The notes: generated by a model not told the origin, from the sequence alone. Shown: positions 7,944 to 16,190, numbered from the stretch's first letter. The stretch: 64,000 bases of DNA from an uncultured Bacteroidales bacterium (GCA_902776835.1 CACYRK010000005.1:1-64000); one strand, 5' to 3'. Numbers and translations are program-made.

Positions 7944-7971
7944 CCATCAAAGGGGACGGTTCTTTTGATGG
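7944..7971. repeat. GGGACGGT-family palindrome, copy 2
   Basis: Arms CCATCAAA and TTTTGATGG around the core GGGGACGGTTC. It is followed by TGTTTTATTAAC, as are copies at 8029, 12558 and 26666. It forms a direct pair with the copy 86 bases downstream. Confidence 0.75.
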
Positions 7972-8028
7972 TGTTTTATTAACGTTTGTTTGTGATTAAC
8001 CATCTCGTTATCAACCATTAGCAAAAGC

Positions 8029-8058
8029 ACCATCAAAGGGGACGGTTCTTTTGATGGT
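8029..8058. repeat. GGGACGGT-family palindrome, copy 3
   Basis: Arms ACCATCAAA and TTTTGATGGT around GGGGACGGTTC. It is the second member of the direct pair that begins at 7944. Confidence 0.75.
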
Positions 8059-8126
8059 ATTTTATTAACATTTGTTCACAACGGAGTTGTTTTTCATAAA
8101 TAAATGCCGCTCCCTTGAGACCATTT

Positions 8127-8162
8127 GGCGTAATTGGCGTAATTGGCGTAATTAGCGTGATT
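8127..8162. repeat. 9-base tandem array
   Basis: Four units of GGCGTAATT (the last units read AGCGTGATT) just upstream of the lipoprotein promoter. It is one of several 9-base-period arrays in intergenic DNA of this window. Confidence 0.7.
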
Positions 8163-8212
8163 GTTTGCGTGTCTTGTTTGGTGCGATTGGTTGTTGGTTG
8201 GGAAAATAGTGC

Positions 8213-8220
8213 TATCTTTG
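8213..8220 (+). promoter_or_regulatory. Promoter -7 box for the lipoprotein gene
   Basis: TATCTTTG, 29 bases before the ATG at 8250. Confidence 0.6.
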
Positions 8221-8249
8221 TGGATGAAACAATTATTACGAAAAAGGTT

Positions 8250-8729
8250 ATGAGACATTTGCTATTTGTTTTTGCCGCGCTTGCGGTGCTGCTGATGGGC
8301 TGCAGTTCGGTGACTAAGAAGCCTCAGCCGGTGGAGCACAAACAGGCGCCTGCCGCCAAGTTGGTGAGTTTCACCTACCGGCACTGGGGCACCATGGCGG
8401 AGCCCAATCACGACTACGAACTACGCCTGGCCGACGACAGCACGACGGCCGTGCTGATGTCGCGTGGCATGGCCTCGCCGGTGCGCGACACCATCACCGT
8501 TCCGCGCGCCGTGCTCGACAGCGTGGCGGCAATCGCCATGCGCCACAACATGCAGGACTACGAGAAGGATTACCAACCGCCGTTTGATGTGATGGACGGA
8601 TGGATGTGGTCGCTGTCGCTGACCTACGACAATCGCGACTACATCTCGTCGCGAGGCACCAATGCCCGGCCCCACGACAACGGCATCGCCGAAATCACCG
8701 CCTTTCTCGACTCGCTGCTCGTGAAGTGA
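8250..8729 (+). CDS. Lipoprotein of unknown function
   Basis: The protein is 159 residues from the ATG at 8250. That start gives a clean lipoprotein signal peptide, MRHLLFVFAALAVLLMGC, with lipobox LMGC and Cys18 as the lipid site. An upstream in-frame ATG at 8115 runs through a tandem repeat and the promoter and is not credible. The mature part begins with a short linker and has mixed beta-type sequence (SFTYRHWGTMAEPNHDYELRL; YISSRGTNARPHDNG). I do not recognise the family. It is likely anchored in the inner or outer membrane facing the periplasm. It appears to be transcribed alone. Confidence 0.75.
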   Translation: MRHLLFVFAALAVLLMGCSSVTKKPQPVEHKQAPAAKLVSFTYRHWGTMAEPNHDYELRLADDSTTAVLMSRGMASPVRDTITVPRAVLDSVAAIAMRHNMQDYEKDYQPPFDVMDGWMWSLSLTYDNRDYISSRGTNARPHDNGIAEITAFLDSLLVK

Positions 8730-8840
8730 TTTGGCCCTGTTTTTCATGCTGTTCGCAGCAGAAAATCGCTATCTTATAGATTCTGCAAAACATCGCCAAC
8801 GGGCTGTAAACCACGTGGTTGCGGGTTAACAAACATTAAT

Positions 8841-8872
8841 AAGCCACAATGCTTTTGCGTTGTGGCTTATTT
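8841..8872 (+). terminator. Probable intrinsic terminator after the lipoprotein gene
   Basis: AAGCCACAA pairs with TTGTGGCTT (8860-8868) and ATTTT follows. It lies directly upstream of the etf promoter, so it would insulate the two units. Confidence 0.55.
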
Positions 8873-8876
8873 TGAG

Positions 8877-8884
8877 TAATTTTG
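8877..8884 (+). promoter_or_regulatory. Promoter -7 box for etfB-etfA-acd
   Basis: TAATTTTG followed by CC, 41 bases before the etfB start. Confidence 0.6.
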
Positions 8885-8925
8885 CCGAAATTTTAATAAC
8901 ACAATACACCAATTCTTAAACGATT

Positions 8926-9795
8926 ATGAGTTTGAAAATCGTGGTCCTGGCCAAGCAAGTGCCAGACACTCGAAATGTGGGAAAAGACGCCATGAAGGCC
9001 GACGGCACCATCAATCGCGCCGCCCTGCCGGCAATCTTTAACCCCGAGGACCTCAACGCGCTCGAACAGGCATTGAGACTGAAAGAACAACACCCCGGTA
9101 GCACAATAGGACTGCTCACTATGGGCCCGCCCCGAGCAGGCGAAATAATTAGGCAAGGTCTGTACCGCGGAGCCGACACCGGATGGCTGCTCACCGACCG
9201 ACTCTTTGCCGGTGCCGACACGCTGGCCACAAGTTATGCGCTGGCCACGGCAATCAAGAAAATCGGCGACGTCGACATCGTGATTGGCGGCCGCCAGGCC
9301 ATCGACGGCGACACCGCACAAGTGGGTCCCCAGGTGGCTCAGAAGTTGGGCCTGAACCAGGTCACCTACGCCGAGGAAATCCTCAAGGTAGAAAACGGCA
9401 AGGCCACCGTGCGCCGCCTCATCGACGGCGGTGTTGAGACCGTCGAGGCTCCGCTGCCCGTGGTCATCACCGTCAACGGCAGCGCAGCACCGTGCCGCCC
9501 CGCCAACGCCAAGTTGGTGATGAAGTACAAACGCGCCACCTGCCCCATGGAGCGCACCGGCGAAGAGCCCTGGAGCGCACTCTACGAGCAGCGCCCGTAC
9601 CTCACACTCAACCAGTGGAGCGTGGCCGACGTCGACGGTGACCCGCAGCAGTGCGGACTCAGCGGTTCGCCCACAAAGGTGAAAACCGTGCAAAACATCG
9701 TCTTCCAGGCCAAGGAGAGCAAGACGCTCACCTCGAGCGACGCCGATGTCGAGAGCATGATCAAGGAATTGTTAGACGAAAAGATTATTGGCTAA
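8926..9795 (+). CDS. etfB: Electron transfer flavoprotein beta subunit (first copy)
   Basis: EtfB pairs with EtfA to carry electrons between an acyl-CoA dehydrogenase and another redox partner in the cytoplasm. The 289-residue protein begins MSLKIVVLAKQVPDTRNVG, has the family stretch FAGADTLATSYALA (about 96-109) and GGRQAIDGDTAQVGPQ (about 123-138), and ends in a KELLDEKIIG helix. It is about 30 residues longer than the second copy at 45826-46608, mostly near TCPMERTGEEPW. It is the first gene of an operon with etfA and a long acyl-CoA dehydrogenase. The same arrangement is common in Bacteroidales. Confidence 0.93.
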   Translation: MSLKIVVLAKQVPDTRNVGKDAMKADGTINRAALPAIFNPEDLNALEQALRLKEQHPGSTIGLLTMGPPRAGEIIRQGLYRGADTGWLLTDRLFAGADTLATSYALATAIKKIGDVDIVIGGRQAIDGDTAQVGPQVAQKLGLNQVTYAEEILKVENGKATVRRLIDGGVETVEAPLPVVITVNGSAAPCRPANAKLVMKYKRATCPMERTGEEPWSALYEQRPYLTLNQWSVADVDGDPQQCGLSGSPTKVKTVQNIVFQAKESKTLTSSDADVESMIKELLDEKIIG

Positions 9796-9812
9796 AGCAC
9801 CGCGAAACGACT

Positions 9813-10835
9813 ATGAACAACGTATTTGTATATTGCGAGATTGAAGGCACAGCAGTTGCCGAAGTGTCTCAAGAGTTACTTACCAAAGGCCGCAAATTGG
9901 CCAACGAACTTGGCGTGGAACTGCACGCTGTGGTCATCGGCACAAACATCAAGGGTAAGGTCGAGGAGCAGATTCTGCCTTACGGTGTCGACCGCCTCTT
10001 CGTCTTCGACGGCGACGGCCTCTTCCCCTACACCTCGGCGCCGCACACCGACGTCATGGTGAACCTCTTCAAGCAGGAGCAGCCGCAAATTTGCCTCATG
10101 GGCGCAACCGTCATCGGTCGCGACCTGGGACCACGCGTGTCGTCGTCGCTCACCAGCGGCCTCACCGCCGACTGCACCCAACTCGAGATTGGCGACTACA
10201 CCGACGTGAAGACCGGCCAGCACTACGACAACCTGCTTTATCAGATTCGTCCCGCCTTCGGTGGCAACATCGTGGCCACCATCGTCAACCCGGAGCACCG
10301 TCCGCAGATGGCGACCGTGCGCTCGGGCGTTATGCAGAAGGCTTTGTGCGAGACACCGTTCCGTGGCGAGGTGGTTTATCCCGACGTCGCCGAGTACGTC
10401 ACTCCCGAGGCGTTCGTCGTTAAGGTGCTCGACCACCACGTCGAGGCCGCAAAGCACAACCTCAAGGGCGCGCCCATCGTTGTGGCCGGTGGCTACGGCG
10501 TGGGCTCGAAAGAAGGCTTCGACCAACTCTTCCAACTCGCCAAGGTGCTCCACGGCGAGGTGGGCGGATCGCGTGCCGCAGTGGATGCAGGATGGATCGA
10601 CCATGACCGCCAGATTGGCCAGACAGGCGTCACCGTGCATCCCAAGGTGTACATCGCTTGCGGCATCTCCGGACAGATCCAGCACATTGCCGGCATGCAG
10701 GATTCGGGCATCATCATCAGCATCAACAGCGACCCCGATGCACCCATCAACCGTATCGCCGACTATGTGATCGTGGGAACCGTCGAAGAGACCGTGCCAA
10801 AATTGATTAAGTACTATAAGCAGAACAGCAAATAA
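9813..10835 (+). CDS. etfA: Electron transfer flavoprotein alpha subunit (first copy)
   Basis: The protein has 340 residues from the ATG at 9813, which lies 17 bases after the etfB stop; the open frame extends further upstream but only through etfB. The N-terminal domain (to about 190) matches the EtfB-like fold. The C-terminal FAD-binding domain carries VVAGGYGVGSKEGFDQL, GQTGVTVHPKVYIACGISG and IQHIAGMQDSGIIISIN, the alpha-subunit signature. It would form the FAD-holding dimer with the EtfB encoded just before it. Its partner is most likely the dehydrogenase encoded next. Confidence 0.93.
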   Translation: MNNVFVYCEIEGTAVAEVSQELLTKGRKLANELGVELHAVVIGTNIKGKVEEQILPYGVDRLFVFDGDGLFPYTSAPHTDVMVNLFKQEQPQICLMGATVIGRDLGPRVSSSLTSGLTADCTQLEIGDYTDVKTGQHYDNLLYQIRPAFGGNIVATIVNPEHRPQMATVRSGVMQKALCETPFRGEVVYPDVAEYVTPEAFVVKVLDHHVEAAKHNLKGAPIVVAGGYGVGSKEGFDQLFQLAKVLHGEVGGSRAAVDAGWIDHDRQIGQTGVTVHPKVYIACGISGQIQHIAGMQDSGIIISINSDPDAPINRIADYVIVGTVEETVPKLIKYYKQNSK

Positions 10836-10846
10836 CACAACACATC

Positions 10847-12547
10847 ATGACAAACTACAATATACCTGAGATCGGTTTCCACCTGAACCATCCTTTGATG
10901 AAGCGCATCGTCGAGTTGAAGGAGAAAGATTTCGTGGACGCGCAGCAATTCGACGACGCTCCGGTCGACTACGACGACGCCATCGAGAACTACCGTCGCG
11001 TGATGGACATCACCGGCGAGGTGGCCGCCACAATCCTCGAGCCTAACAGCGAGAGCGTCGACCTCGAGGGTCCCCATCTCGAGAATGGCCGCATGATTTA
11101 CGCCAGCAAGACATTTGAGAACCTCGACGCCACGCGCAAGGCCGGTCTGCACGGCGTGTCGATGCCGCGTCGCTACGGCGGTTTGAATCTGCCCAACGTG
11201 GTGTTCTCGATGCTCAGCGAGATGATTTCGGCCGCCGATGCCGGATTCCAGAACATCTGGTCGCTGCAAAGTTGCATCGACACCCTCTACGAGTTTGGCA
11301 GCGAGGAGCAACGCCAAAAATTCATCCCGCGCGTGTGCGCTGGCGAAAGCATGTCGATGGACCTTACCGAGCCCGATGCCGGCAGCGACCTGCAGCGTGT
11401 CATGCTCAAGGCCACCTACGACGAGGCTAACGACTGCTGGCGACTGAACGGCGTGAAGCGTTTCATCACCAACGGCGACAGCGACATCCACCTGGTGCTC
11501 GCACGCAGCGAGGAAGGCACGAAGGACGGACGCGGCCTGTCGATGTTTATCTATGACAAGCGCGACGGCGGCGTGGACGTGCGTCACATTGAGCACAAAC
11601 TCGGTATTCACGGCTCACCCACCTGCGAGTTGGTCTACAAGAACGCCCGTGCCGAGTTGTGCGGCAGTACCCGCCTGGGTCTTATCAAGTATGTGATGGC
11701 GCTGATGAACGGCGCACGCCTGGGCATCGCCGCACAGAGCGTGGGACTCAGCCAGGAGGCCTATAACCAGGCTCTGGACTATGCTCGCGAGCGCGCACAG
11801 TTTGGCAAGAAAATCATCGAGTTCCCCGCCGTTTACGACATGCTCTCGCGCATGAAGGCTAAACTCGACGCCGGACGCTCGCTGCTCTACACCACAGCAC
11901 GCTACGTCGACGTGTACAAAGCCCTTGAGGACATCGCCCGCGACCGCACCCTCACGCCCGAGGAGCGCCAGGAGATGAAGAAGTACTCGCGCTTGGCCGA
12001 CGCCTTCACGCCGCTGGCTAAGGGTATGAACTCCGAGTATGCCAACCAGAACGCCTACGACTCCATCTCGGTGCACGGCGGCTCAGGTTTCATCATGGAA
12101 TACAAGTGCCAGCGACTCTATCGCGACGCGCGCATCTTCTCAATTTACGAGGGAACAACGCAACTCCAGGTGGTGGCCGCAATCCGCTACATCACCAACG
12201 GCACCTATCTGGGCATCATCCGCGAGATGCTCGCCGACGATGTGGCGCCCGAGTTGCAGCCCCTCAAGGAGAAAGTGCTCCGCATGACCGACCTCTATGA
12301 GCAGGCCATGGCAGCCGTCAAGGAGGCCGACAACCAGGACATGCACGACTTCGTGGCCCGACGCCTCTACGACATGACGGCCGAAATCATGATGTCGCTG
12401 CTCATCATGGCCGATGCCACCGTGGCTCCCGAGATGTTCTCGCGCAGCGCGCAGGTGTATGTGCGCATGGCCGAGGCCAACGTGATTGGCCACCATGCCT
12501 ACATCACTGCCTTCGAGCCCGACGCACTCGACGCCTTCAAGGCCTAA
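10847..12547 (+). CDS. Acyl-CoA dehydrogenase, long form with C-terminal extension
   Basis: The flavoenzyme oxidises acyl-CoA to enoyl-CoA or runs in reverse, passing electrons to EtfAB. At 566 residues it is about 180 longer than a standard acyl-CoA dehydrogenase such as the one at 46624-47763. The core shows DLTEPDAGSDLQRVMLKA, RFITNGDSDIHLVLA, GHSP-like HGSPTCELVYKNA, GARLGIAAQSVGLSQEAY and the catalytic region RDARIFSIYEGTTQLQ with the base Glu in YEGT. The C-terminal extra part (about 440-566) is helical and belongs to the long acyl-CoA dehydrogenase type of Bacteroidota. It is the last gene of the etf operon. The substrate is not clear from the sequence. Confidence 0.9.
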   Translation: MTNYNIPEIGFHLNHPLMKRIVELKEKDFVDAQQFDDAPVDYDDAIENYRRVMDITGEVAATILEPNSESVDLEGPHLENGRMIYASKTFENLDATRKAGLHGVSMPRRYGGLNLPNVVFSMLSEMISAADAGFQNIWSLQSCIDTLYEFGSEEQRQKFIPRVCAGESMSMDLTEPDAGSDLQRVMLKATYDEANDCWRLNGVKRFITNGDSDIHLVLARSEEGTKDGRGLSMFIYDKRDGGVDVRHIEHKLGIHGSPTCELVYKNARAELCGSTRLGLIKYVMALMNGARLGIAAQSVGLSQEAYNQALDYARERAQFGKKIIEFPAVYDMLSRMKAKLDAGRSLLYTTARYVDVYKALEDIARDRTLTPEERQEMKKYSRLADAFTPLAKGMNSEYANQNAYDSISVHGGSGFIMEYKCQRLYRDARIFSIYEGTTQLQVVAAIRYITNGTYLGIIREMLADDVAPELQPLKEKVLRMTDLYEQAMAAVKEADNQDMHDFVARRLYDMTAEIMMSLLIMADATVAPEMFSRSAQVYVRMAEANVIGHHAYITAFEPDALDAFKA

Positions 12548-12557
12548 CACCAAAATG

Positions 12558-12585
12558 CCATCAAAGGGGACGGTTCTTTTGATGG
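12558..12585. repeat. GGGACGGT-family palindrome, copy 4
   Basis: CCATCAAA / TTTTGATGG arms around GGGGACGGTTC, 10 bases after the dehydrogenase stop, followed by TGTTTTATTAAC as at 7944. Confidence 0.75.
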
Positions 12586-12616
12586 TGTTTTATTAACACT
12601 TATTCACAATCATCAA

Positions 12617-12651
12617 GCCATCAAAGGGGATGTCCTTTTGATGGCTTTTTT
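12617..12651 (+). terminator. GGGAC-family palindrome, copy 5, acting as a terminator
   Basis: GCCATCAAA pairs with TTTTGATGGC around GGGGATGTCC and is directly followed by six T. This copy has the shape of an intrinsic terminator for the etf operon, and its arms extend one base pair beyond the common arms. Confidence 0.65.
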
Positions 12652-12773
12652 CTGCCTTTTTGATTTATCCTGTGATTTCCCATGCACTAATAGATTATTA
12701 TACCAAATCGCTGTGTTTGCCACCAATGGCCGAATCGGGATTATGTCAACTTTGCATATTCAGAAATTAGTTG

Positions 12774-12781
12774 TAACTTTG
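12774..12781 (+). promoter_or_regulatory. Promoter -7 box for the small winged-helix gene
   Basis: TAACTTTG, 43 bases before the ATG at 12825. Confidence 0.6.
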
Positions 12782-12824
12782 TGGCCAATGATATTTTATT
12801 AACCGCTAAAACAACTACAGAACA

Positions 12825-12998
12825 ATGAAAGAGAAAGTTTTACAGGCAATGCGCGACGCTGGCAAGCCGATGTCGGCAGGCGACGTGACAAAGGCACTGG
12901 GTGCCGACCGCAAGGAAGTTGACAAGGCGTTCGCCGAGTTGAAGAAAGAGGGTGCCATCACATCACCCGTACGCTGCAAGTGGGAGCCCGCCAAGTGA
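12825..12998 (+). CDS. Small winged-helix-like protein (57 residues)
   Basis: This short gene starts at the ATG at 12825. The product begins MKEKVLQAMRDAGKPMSAGD, continues VTKALGADRKEVDKAFAELK and ends with KEGAITSPVRCKWEPAK. It is an almost complete single winged helix: helix, short turn, recognition helix (ADRKEVDKAFAELKKEG) and a wing (AITSPVRCKWEPAK). Bacteroidales carry many such stand-alone 55-60-residue proteins, usually labelled transcriptional regulators. A standard -7 box upstream and a proper stop support it. Whether it binds DNA is not shown. It is transcribed alone. Confidence 0.75.
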   Translation: MKEKVLQAMRDAGKPMSAGDVTKALGADRKEVDKAFAELKKEGAITSPVRCKWEPAK

Positions 12999-13039
12999 CC
13001 CATTTGAGATTAACGCAACAACATTATTAATACACCAAA

Positions 13040-13074
13040 AATGATGAAAAGGGGACTGTCCCTTTTTCATCATT
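13040..13074. repeat. GGGAC-family palindrome, copy 6
   Basis: AATGATGAAAA pairs with TTTTTCATCATT around GGGGACTGTCCC. It has the same arm type as the copy at 7808 and lies between convergent genes. Confidence 0.7.
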
Positions 13075-13104
13075 TTCTCCCCAATTTCTTGGCTGCTCAA
13101 GAAG

Positions 13105-13142
13105 ATAAAAGCGCCCGCAGAACGTTGATTTCTGCGGGCGCT
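13105..13142 (-). terminator. Intrinsic terminator of the starch-binding protein gene
   Basis: A perfect 13-base stem, AGCGCCCGCAGAA at 13110-13122 against 13130-13142, with a 7-base loop. On the minus strand it is followed by TTTTATC. Confidence 0.85.
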
Positions 13143-13180
13143 GTCGTTACTCTCTCCTCGAGAGTCGTTGCTATATCATC

Positions 13181-15352
13181 TTACTTGACGACCTTTGCAA
13201 CCTGGCGGCTGCCGTCGTTGTAAGTGACAACCACGATGTTCATGCCGTCGAAGGGCTTGTCGCTAACGCTACCCGATACGTTGACGTAACTTACCGAAGC
13301 CACATTGCCGTTGGCAAGCAGCGATGCAATGCCAGTGGGGGTGCTCTCAACGAGAACAACATTCTCGATGGCATCCTCGCCCACGGTTTGTGTCACGTAG
13401 CCATCCTTAGCGAAGGTCACGTTGTAGTTGGCATCGGCAGGAACCTTAAGTTCAAAAGTACCCTCGTCATTGGTGACAGTGGTCAGCGGTTGACCCTCGG
13501 CGCGAATGATGCCCTGAGGCTCGTCGGTGATAGCCACAGCGGTAACGGTCACGCCAGCGATGGGCTGGTTGTCCTCGCCGCGCACGGTACCGGTCAGAAC
13601 CTTAGTCTCGGGAATGAACTCGCCGGTAATCTTCAGCGTGGTAGCCTCCTCGCCCATGGTGAAGGCGAAGGTGAACTGGCCAGCCTTCTCGAAGTACAGG
13701 TTCTCGAAGTTGGTCTCCTCGGTGTCGATGCCCATGGTGATGTCAACATCCAGCATGTTGGCGTTAACGAGGAACTCAGCGCCGTCGGTCTGAGCGCCGT
13801 ACCAAGCGTCCTCGGCGATGTCGTAACTCACGACAACCTTGAACTTCAGACCAGCCTCAACATCCTTGTCGGCCAGGGTGTAAACGCCCTCGTTCTCGGT
13901 CAGTTCGCCCAGGTCGGCCCAATCGGCATCGCCAACAGCGCCAAACAGATGCACGCCAGTGATTTGCGGAACGGGATCGGGCTCAAACTCGCCAGTAATG
14001 GTGAGTTTCAAGGTCTCAACGTTGAAGTTGAACGTGAACGTGCCGCCCTTCTCAAAGTACAGGTCTTTAAACTCGTTGCCAGCGCCCATGGTAATAGGGG
14101 TGTTGAGCATGCTTTCGTTGACGAGGAAATCGTTCTGGCCAGCAGCTCCGTACCAGACATTAATTTCGTCGTCGTCGTAGGTAGCAACCAACTTGAACTT
14201 CAAGCCAGCCTCGACTTCAAAGTCCACAAGTTTGAAATTGGGGTTGTTGTCGGTCAGTTGGCCAAGTTCGTTCCAACCTTGATCGCCAACAGCGCCAAAC
14301 AGGTAAACGCCAGTAAGCTGCGGCCCAGGCTGCGCCGGGAATCCGGTGACGGTAAGCACGCCATTTTCAATGGTGAAGGTGTACTCGCTCTCCTCTTCCA
14401 GAATTATGTTGCCACCTAAATCAGAAGTGACAGAGACAGTATTGTCTGCAGCGGTGAGAGTCTTATCACCACCACCGAGCCAATTGCCGTTCTCGTCAAT
14501 TACCTTAAATTCGCCGCTCATGGTTTCTGTGAGCGTGAACACACCATTATTTTCAGCGAACTTGTAGTTTTCATCTTTAGCTGCCCAACCATTGAATCCG
14601 CCCACCAGATAGTAAGCCTTGTCAGGGATGATTTCCTGATTGACCGTGATGTTGAGTTTGCACGAGTTCTCCGTGACCTCGCTGATAGTCAACGTAACGT
14701 CGCCACTTACTGGGAAGCTCATGTTGCCCGTGCCGAAACTTGTCGATAATTCGTTGTCGCCTTCAGCAAGGCCCGATTTTCCCATTGCGCCACCATTGAA
14801 CACGCTCCAATTGGTGTCGAACACATCGTTGATGCCTACGCCCGAGAGCTTGAATTGAGCCGCCGAAGCACCTTCATACACCAGTGTGTAGGTGCCGTCG
14901 CCATTGTTGGTAAACGTTTGGGCGGCTGTTGGCGGCATGCTCCATCCGCCAAAGGCATCACCCGTAACAGCAAATTTGCGCTGAGTTGCATCAAACTCTG
15001 GAGTGGGGTCGGGATCTGGTTCGCCAGTCTCAATACTGACAGTATTGCCACCAGTATAGGTGTAGATGGCACCGTCCTGAGGAGTCAGGTCGCCAGTTTG
15101 CTGGCCGTTGTAGTTGAAAATCAGGCCTTCGCCCGATGCCTCATGAGTGTACACGAAGGTGTAGTACTCAACGTCGTTAACGGTAGCAACATCCAGGGTG
15201 GTCAGCGCGACACCCGGCCATCCGCCGTAGTTACCATTGCTATCCCAAGCGTAGATGTTACCAACCGAACTCTTGTCGATGTAGATGGTAGTGGCGGCCG
15301 AAGCCATCACAGCCATCAACAGCATACTGAAAAGAAGTGAAAGTTTTTTCAT
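13181..15352 (-). CDS. Secreted multi-domain starch-binding protein
   Basis: The 723-residue protein has a Sec signal peptide (MKKLSLLFSMLLMAVMASA). A CBM26-like starch-binding domain follows (about 22-105, NIYAWDSNGNYGGWPGVAL). Next come SusE/SusF-like beta domains (about 125-345, KAYYLVGGFNGWAAKDENY) and two near-identical ~115-residue repeats (about 345-458 and 458-578). The first repeat starts LTGVYLFGAVGDQGW and the second ITGVHLFGAVGDADW. A carboxypeptidase-regulatory-like domain (about 580-660, TGTVRGEDNQPIAGVTVTAV) and a surface-sorting type tail ending VVVTYNDGSRQVAKVVK complete it. It has no catalytic domain, so it most likely holds alpha-glucans at the cell surface. The GH31 enzyme encoded upstream on the same strand is a likely partner. 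It has its own terminator. Confidence 0.8.
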   Translation of the reverse strand: MKKLSLLFSMLLMAVMASAATTIYIDKSSVGNIYAWDSNGNYGGWPGVALTTLDVATVNDVEYYTFVYTHEASGEGLIFNYNGQQTGDLTPQDGAIYTYTGGNTVSIETGEPDPDPTPEFDATQRKFAVTGDAFGGWSMPPTAAQTFTNNGDGTYTLVYEGASAAQFKLSGVGINDVFDTNWSVFNGGAMGKSGLAEGDNELSTSFGTGNMSFPVSGDVTLTISEVTENSCKLNITVNQEIIPDKAYYLVGGFNGWAAKDENYKFAENNGVFTLTETMSGEFKVIDENGNWLGGGDKTLTAADNTVSVTSDLGGNIILEEESEYTFTIENGVLTVTGFPAQPGPQLTGVYLFGAVGDQGWNELGQLTDNNPNFKLVDFEVEAGLKFKLVATYDDDEINVWYGAAGQNDFLVNESMLNTPITMGAGNEFKDLYFEKGGTFTFNFNVETLKLTITGEFEPDPVPQITGVHLFGAVGDADWADLGELTENEGVYTLADKDVEAGLKFKVVVSYDIAEDAWYGAQTDGAEFLVNANMLDVDITMGIDTEETNFENLYFEKAGQFTFAFTMGEEATTLKITGEFIPETKVLTGTVRGEDNQPIAGVTVTAVAITDEPQGIIRAEGQPLTTVTNDEGTFELKVPADANYNVTFAKDGYVTQTVGEDAIENVVLVESTPTGIASLLANGNVASVSYVNVSGSVSDKPFDGMNIVVVTYNDGSRQVAKVVK

Positions 15353-15393
15353 AATGCATTGATAATTAAGTTGATAAATATGTTAATTGAATC

Positions 15394-15497
15394 TCAAAAA
15401 CTCCTTGTTCTATCTCCAACGAGCCACATGGCAGCGTTGGCCTTCAACCCAAGCATTGCAAAAAATGCTACAAGAATTAAAGATAAACTTTTTTCAT
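15394..15497 (-). pseudogene. Remnant 5' end of a secreted glucan-binding-type gene
   Basis: From the ATG at 15497 the frame stops after six codons. Shifted by one base it reads EKSLSLILVAFFAMLGLKA followed by NAAMWLVGD, a clear signal peptide plus the start of a mature secreted protein, and then ends at a stop at 15394. A one-base indel after the ATG and loss of everything after WLVGD leave only this stub, upstream of the intact starch-binding protein gene on the same strand. It is probably the relic of a neighbouring paralogue. Confidence 0.5.
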
Positions 15498-15697
15498 GAT
15501 GAAATTGATTAATTAATACATAAATAACTCTCGAAATAATTCTGATGCAAATATATGCATTTTGTTTGTAAAAATGCATATAACTATTTATAAAAAAAGC
15601 AAAATGCCATTTAACACCCACAAACGCCAACATTACTCCATCACACACCATTATTGTTGTCCGCTAAATCCATTCATGAAGGCAAGTCGGCCAACTT

Positions 15698-15726
15698 GCA
15701 ACATCTGGGGACGGTCCTTGAATGTT
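15698..15726. repeat. GGGACGGT-family palindrome, copy 7 (left of an inverted pair)
   Basis: GCAACATCTGGGGACGGTCC then TTGAATGTT. Its exact reverse complement lies at 15841-15869, giving a 29-base perfect inverted repeat around 114 bases. The element itself has short AACAT / ATGTT arms. Confidence 0.8.
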
Positions 15727-15840
15727 ACATTCCCCCCTTTGTGGCGAGGACAACCGCTGGACAAAGGCGTTCCTCTCGCGTCGGTCTGTATTGCGGGCGA
15801 CAGCCCGTACTTCCCCCATAGCCAATAATTCATATTTTGC

Positions 15841-15869
15841 AACATTCAAGGACCGTCCCCAGATGTTGC
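15841..15869. repeat. GGGACGGT-family palindrome, copy 8 (right of an inverted pair)
   Basis: Exact reverse complement of 15698-15726. Confidence 0.8.
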
Positions 15870-15921
15870 GGTTATGACCAAAAAAAACTCAAGCTGCAAT
15901 TATGGTTATTATTCAAAATTT

Positions 15922-15952
15922 TGTCCTCAAAGGGACGGTTCTTTTGAGGACA
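15922..15952. repeat. GGGACGGT-family palindrome, copy 9
   Basis: TGTCCTCAAA pairs with TTTTGAGGACA around GGGACGGTTC. It is the first member of a direct pair with 15967-15997. Confidence 0.8.
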
Positions 15953-15966
15953 CTCTTTTTTCAACC

Positions 15967-15997
15967 TGTCCTCAAAGGGACGGTTCTTTTGAGGACA
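15967..15997. repeat. GGGACGGT-family palindrome, copy 10
   Basis: Identical to the 31 bases at 15922-15952, 45 bases further on. Confidence 0.8.
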
Positions 15998-16157
15998 AAT
16001 TGTCCGATTGATAACAGAGGAAGAATTGATTGTAAAATTTGGCTTATATTCGCATAAGCATCTGTCTTAAAATCAATTGATATGTCAAGAATGAAGAGGA
16101 AGACTGTCTTATTATGAGTATTTTGTTTCTAAAAAATCGATTAATTTTAAAATCAAA

Positions 16158-16190
16158 ATGTCCTCAAAAGAACCGTCCCTTTGAGGACAT
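16158..16190. repeat. GGGACGGT-family palindrome, copy 11 (inverted)
   Basis: ATGTCCTCAAAAGAACCGTC then CCTTTGAGGACAT: the same element as 15922-15952 in the opposite direction. Confidence 0.8.

Larger units (their letters stand above)
7518..8249. other. Repeat-rich intergenic region
   Basis: No gene is supported here. In order it contains: a terminator (7587-7622), a 24-base repeat shared with 60936-60959 (7652-7675), a hairpin GACGCGCC-AC-GGCGCGTC (7776-7793), three palindromic repeats of the GGGACGGT family (7808-7838, 7944-7971, 8029-8058), a 9-base tandem array (8127-8162) and the promoter of the next gene. Confidence 0.6.

Noticed and set aside
7808..8058. A CRISPR-like repeat array
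   Set aside because: The units are palindromic, irregularly spaced, in different arm types and without spacers or cas genes.
8115..8249. An N-terminal extension of the lipoprotein gene
   Set aside because: It would be translated from the 9-base tandem array and the promoter, and it would bury the lipoprotein signal.
15651..15849. Two short overlapping frames inside the inverted hairpin pair
   Set aside because: They begin or end inside the repeats, have no ribosome binding site and differ only by reading frame across the same 114 bases.
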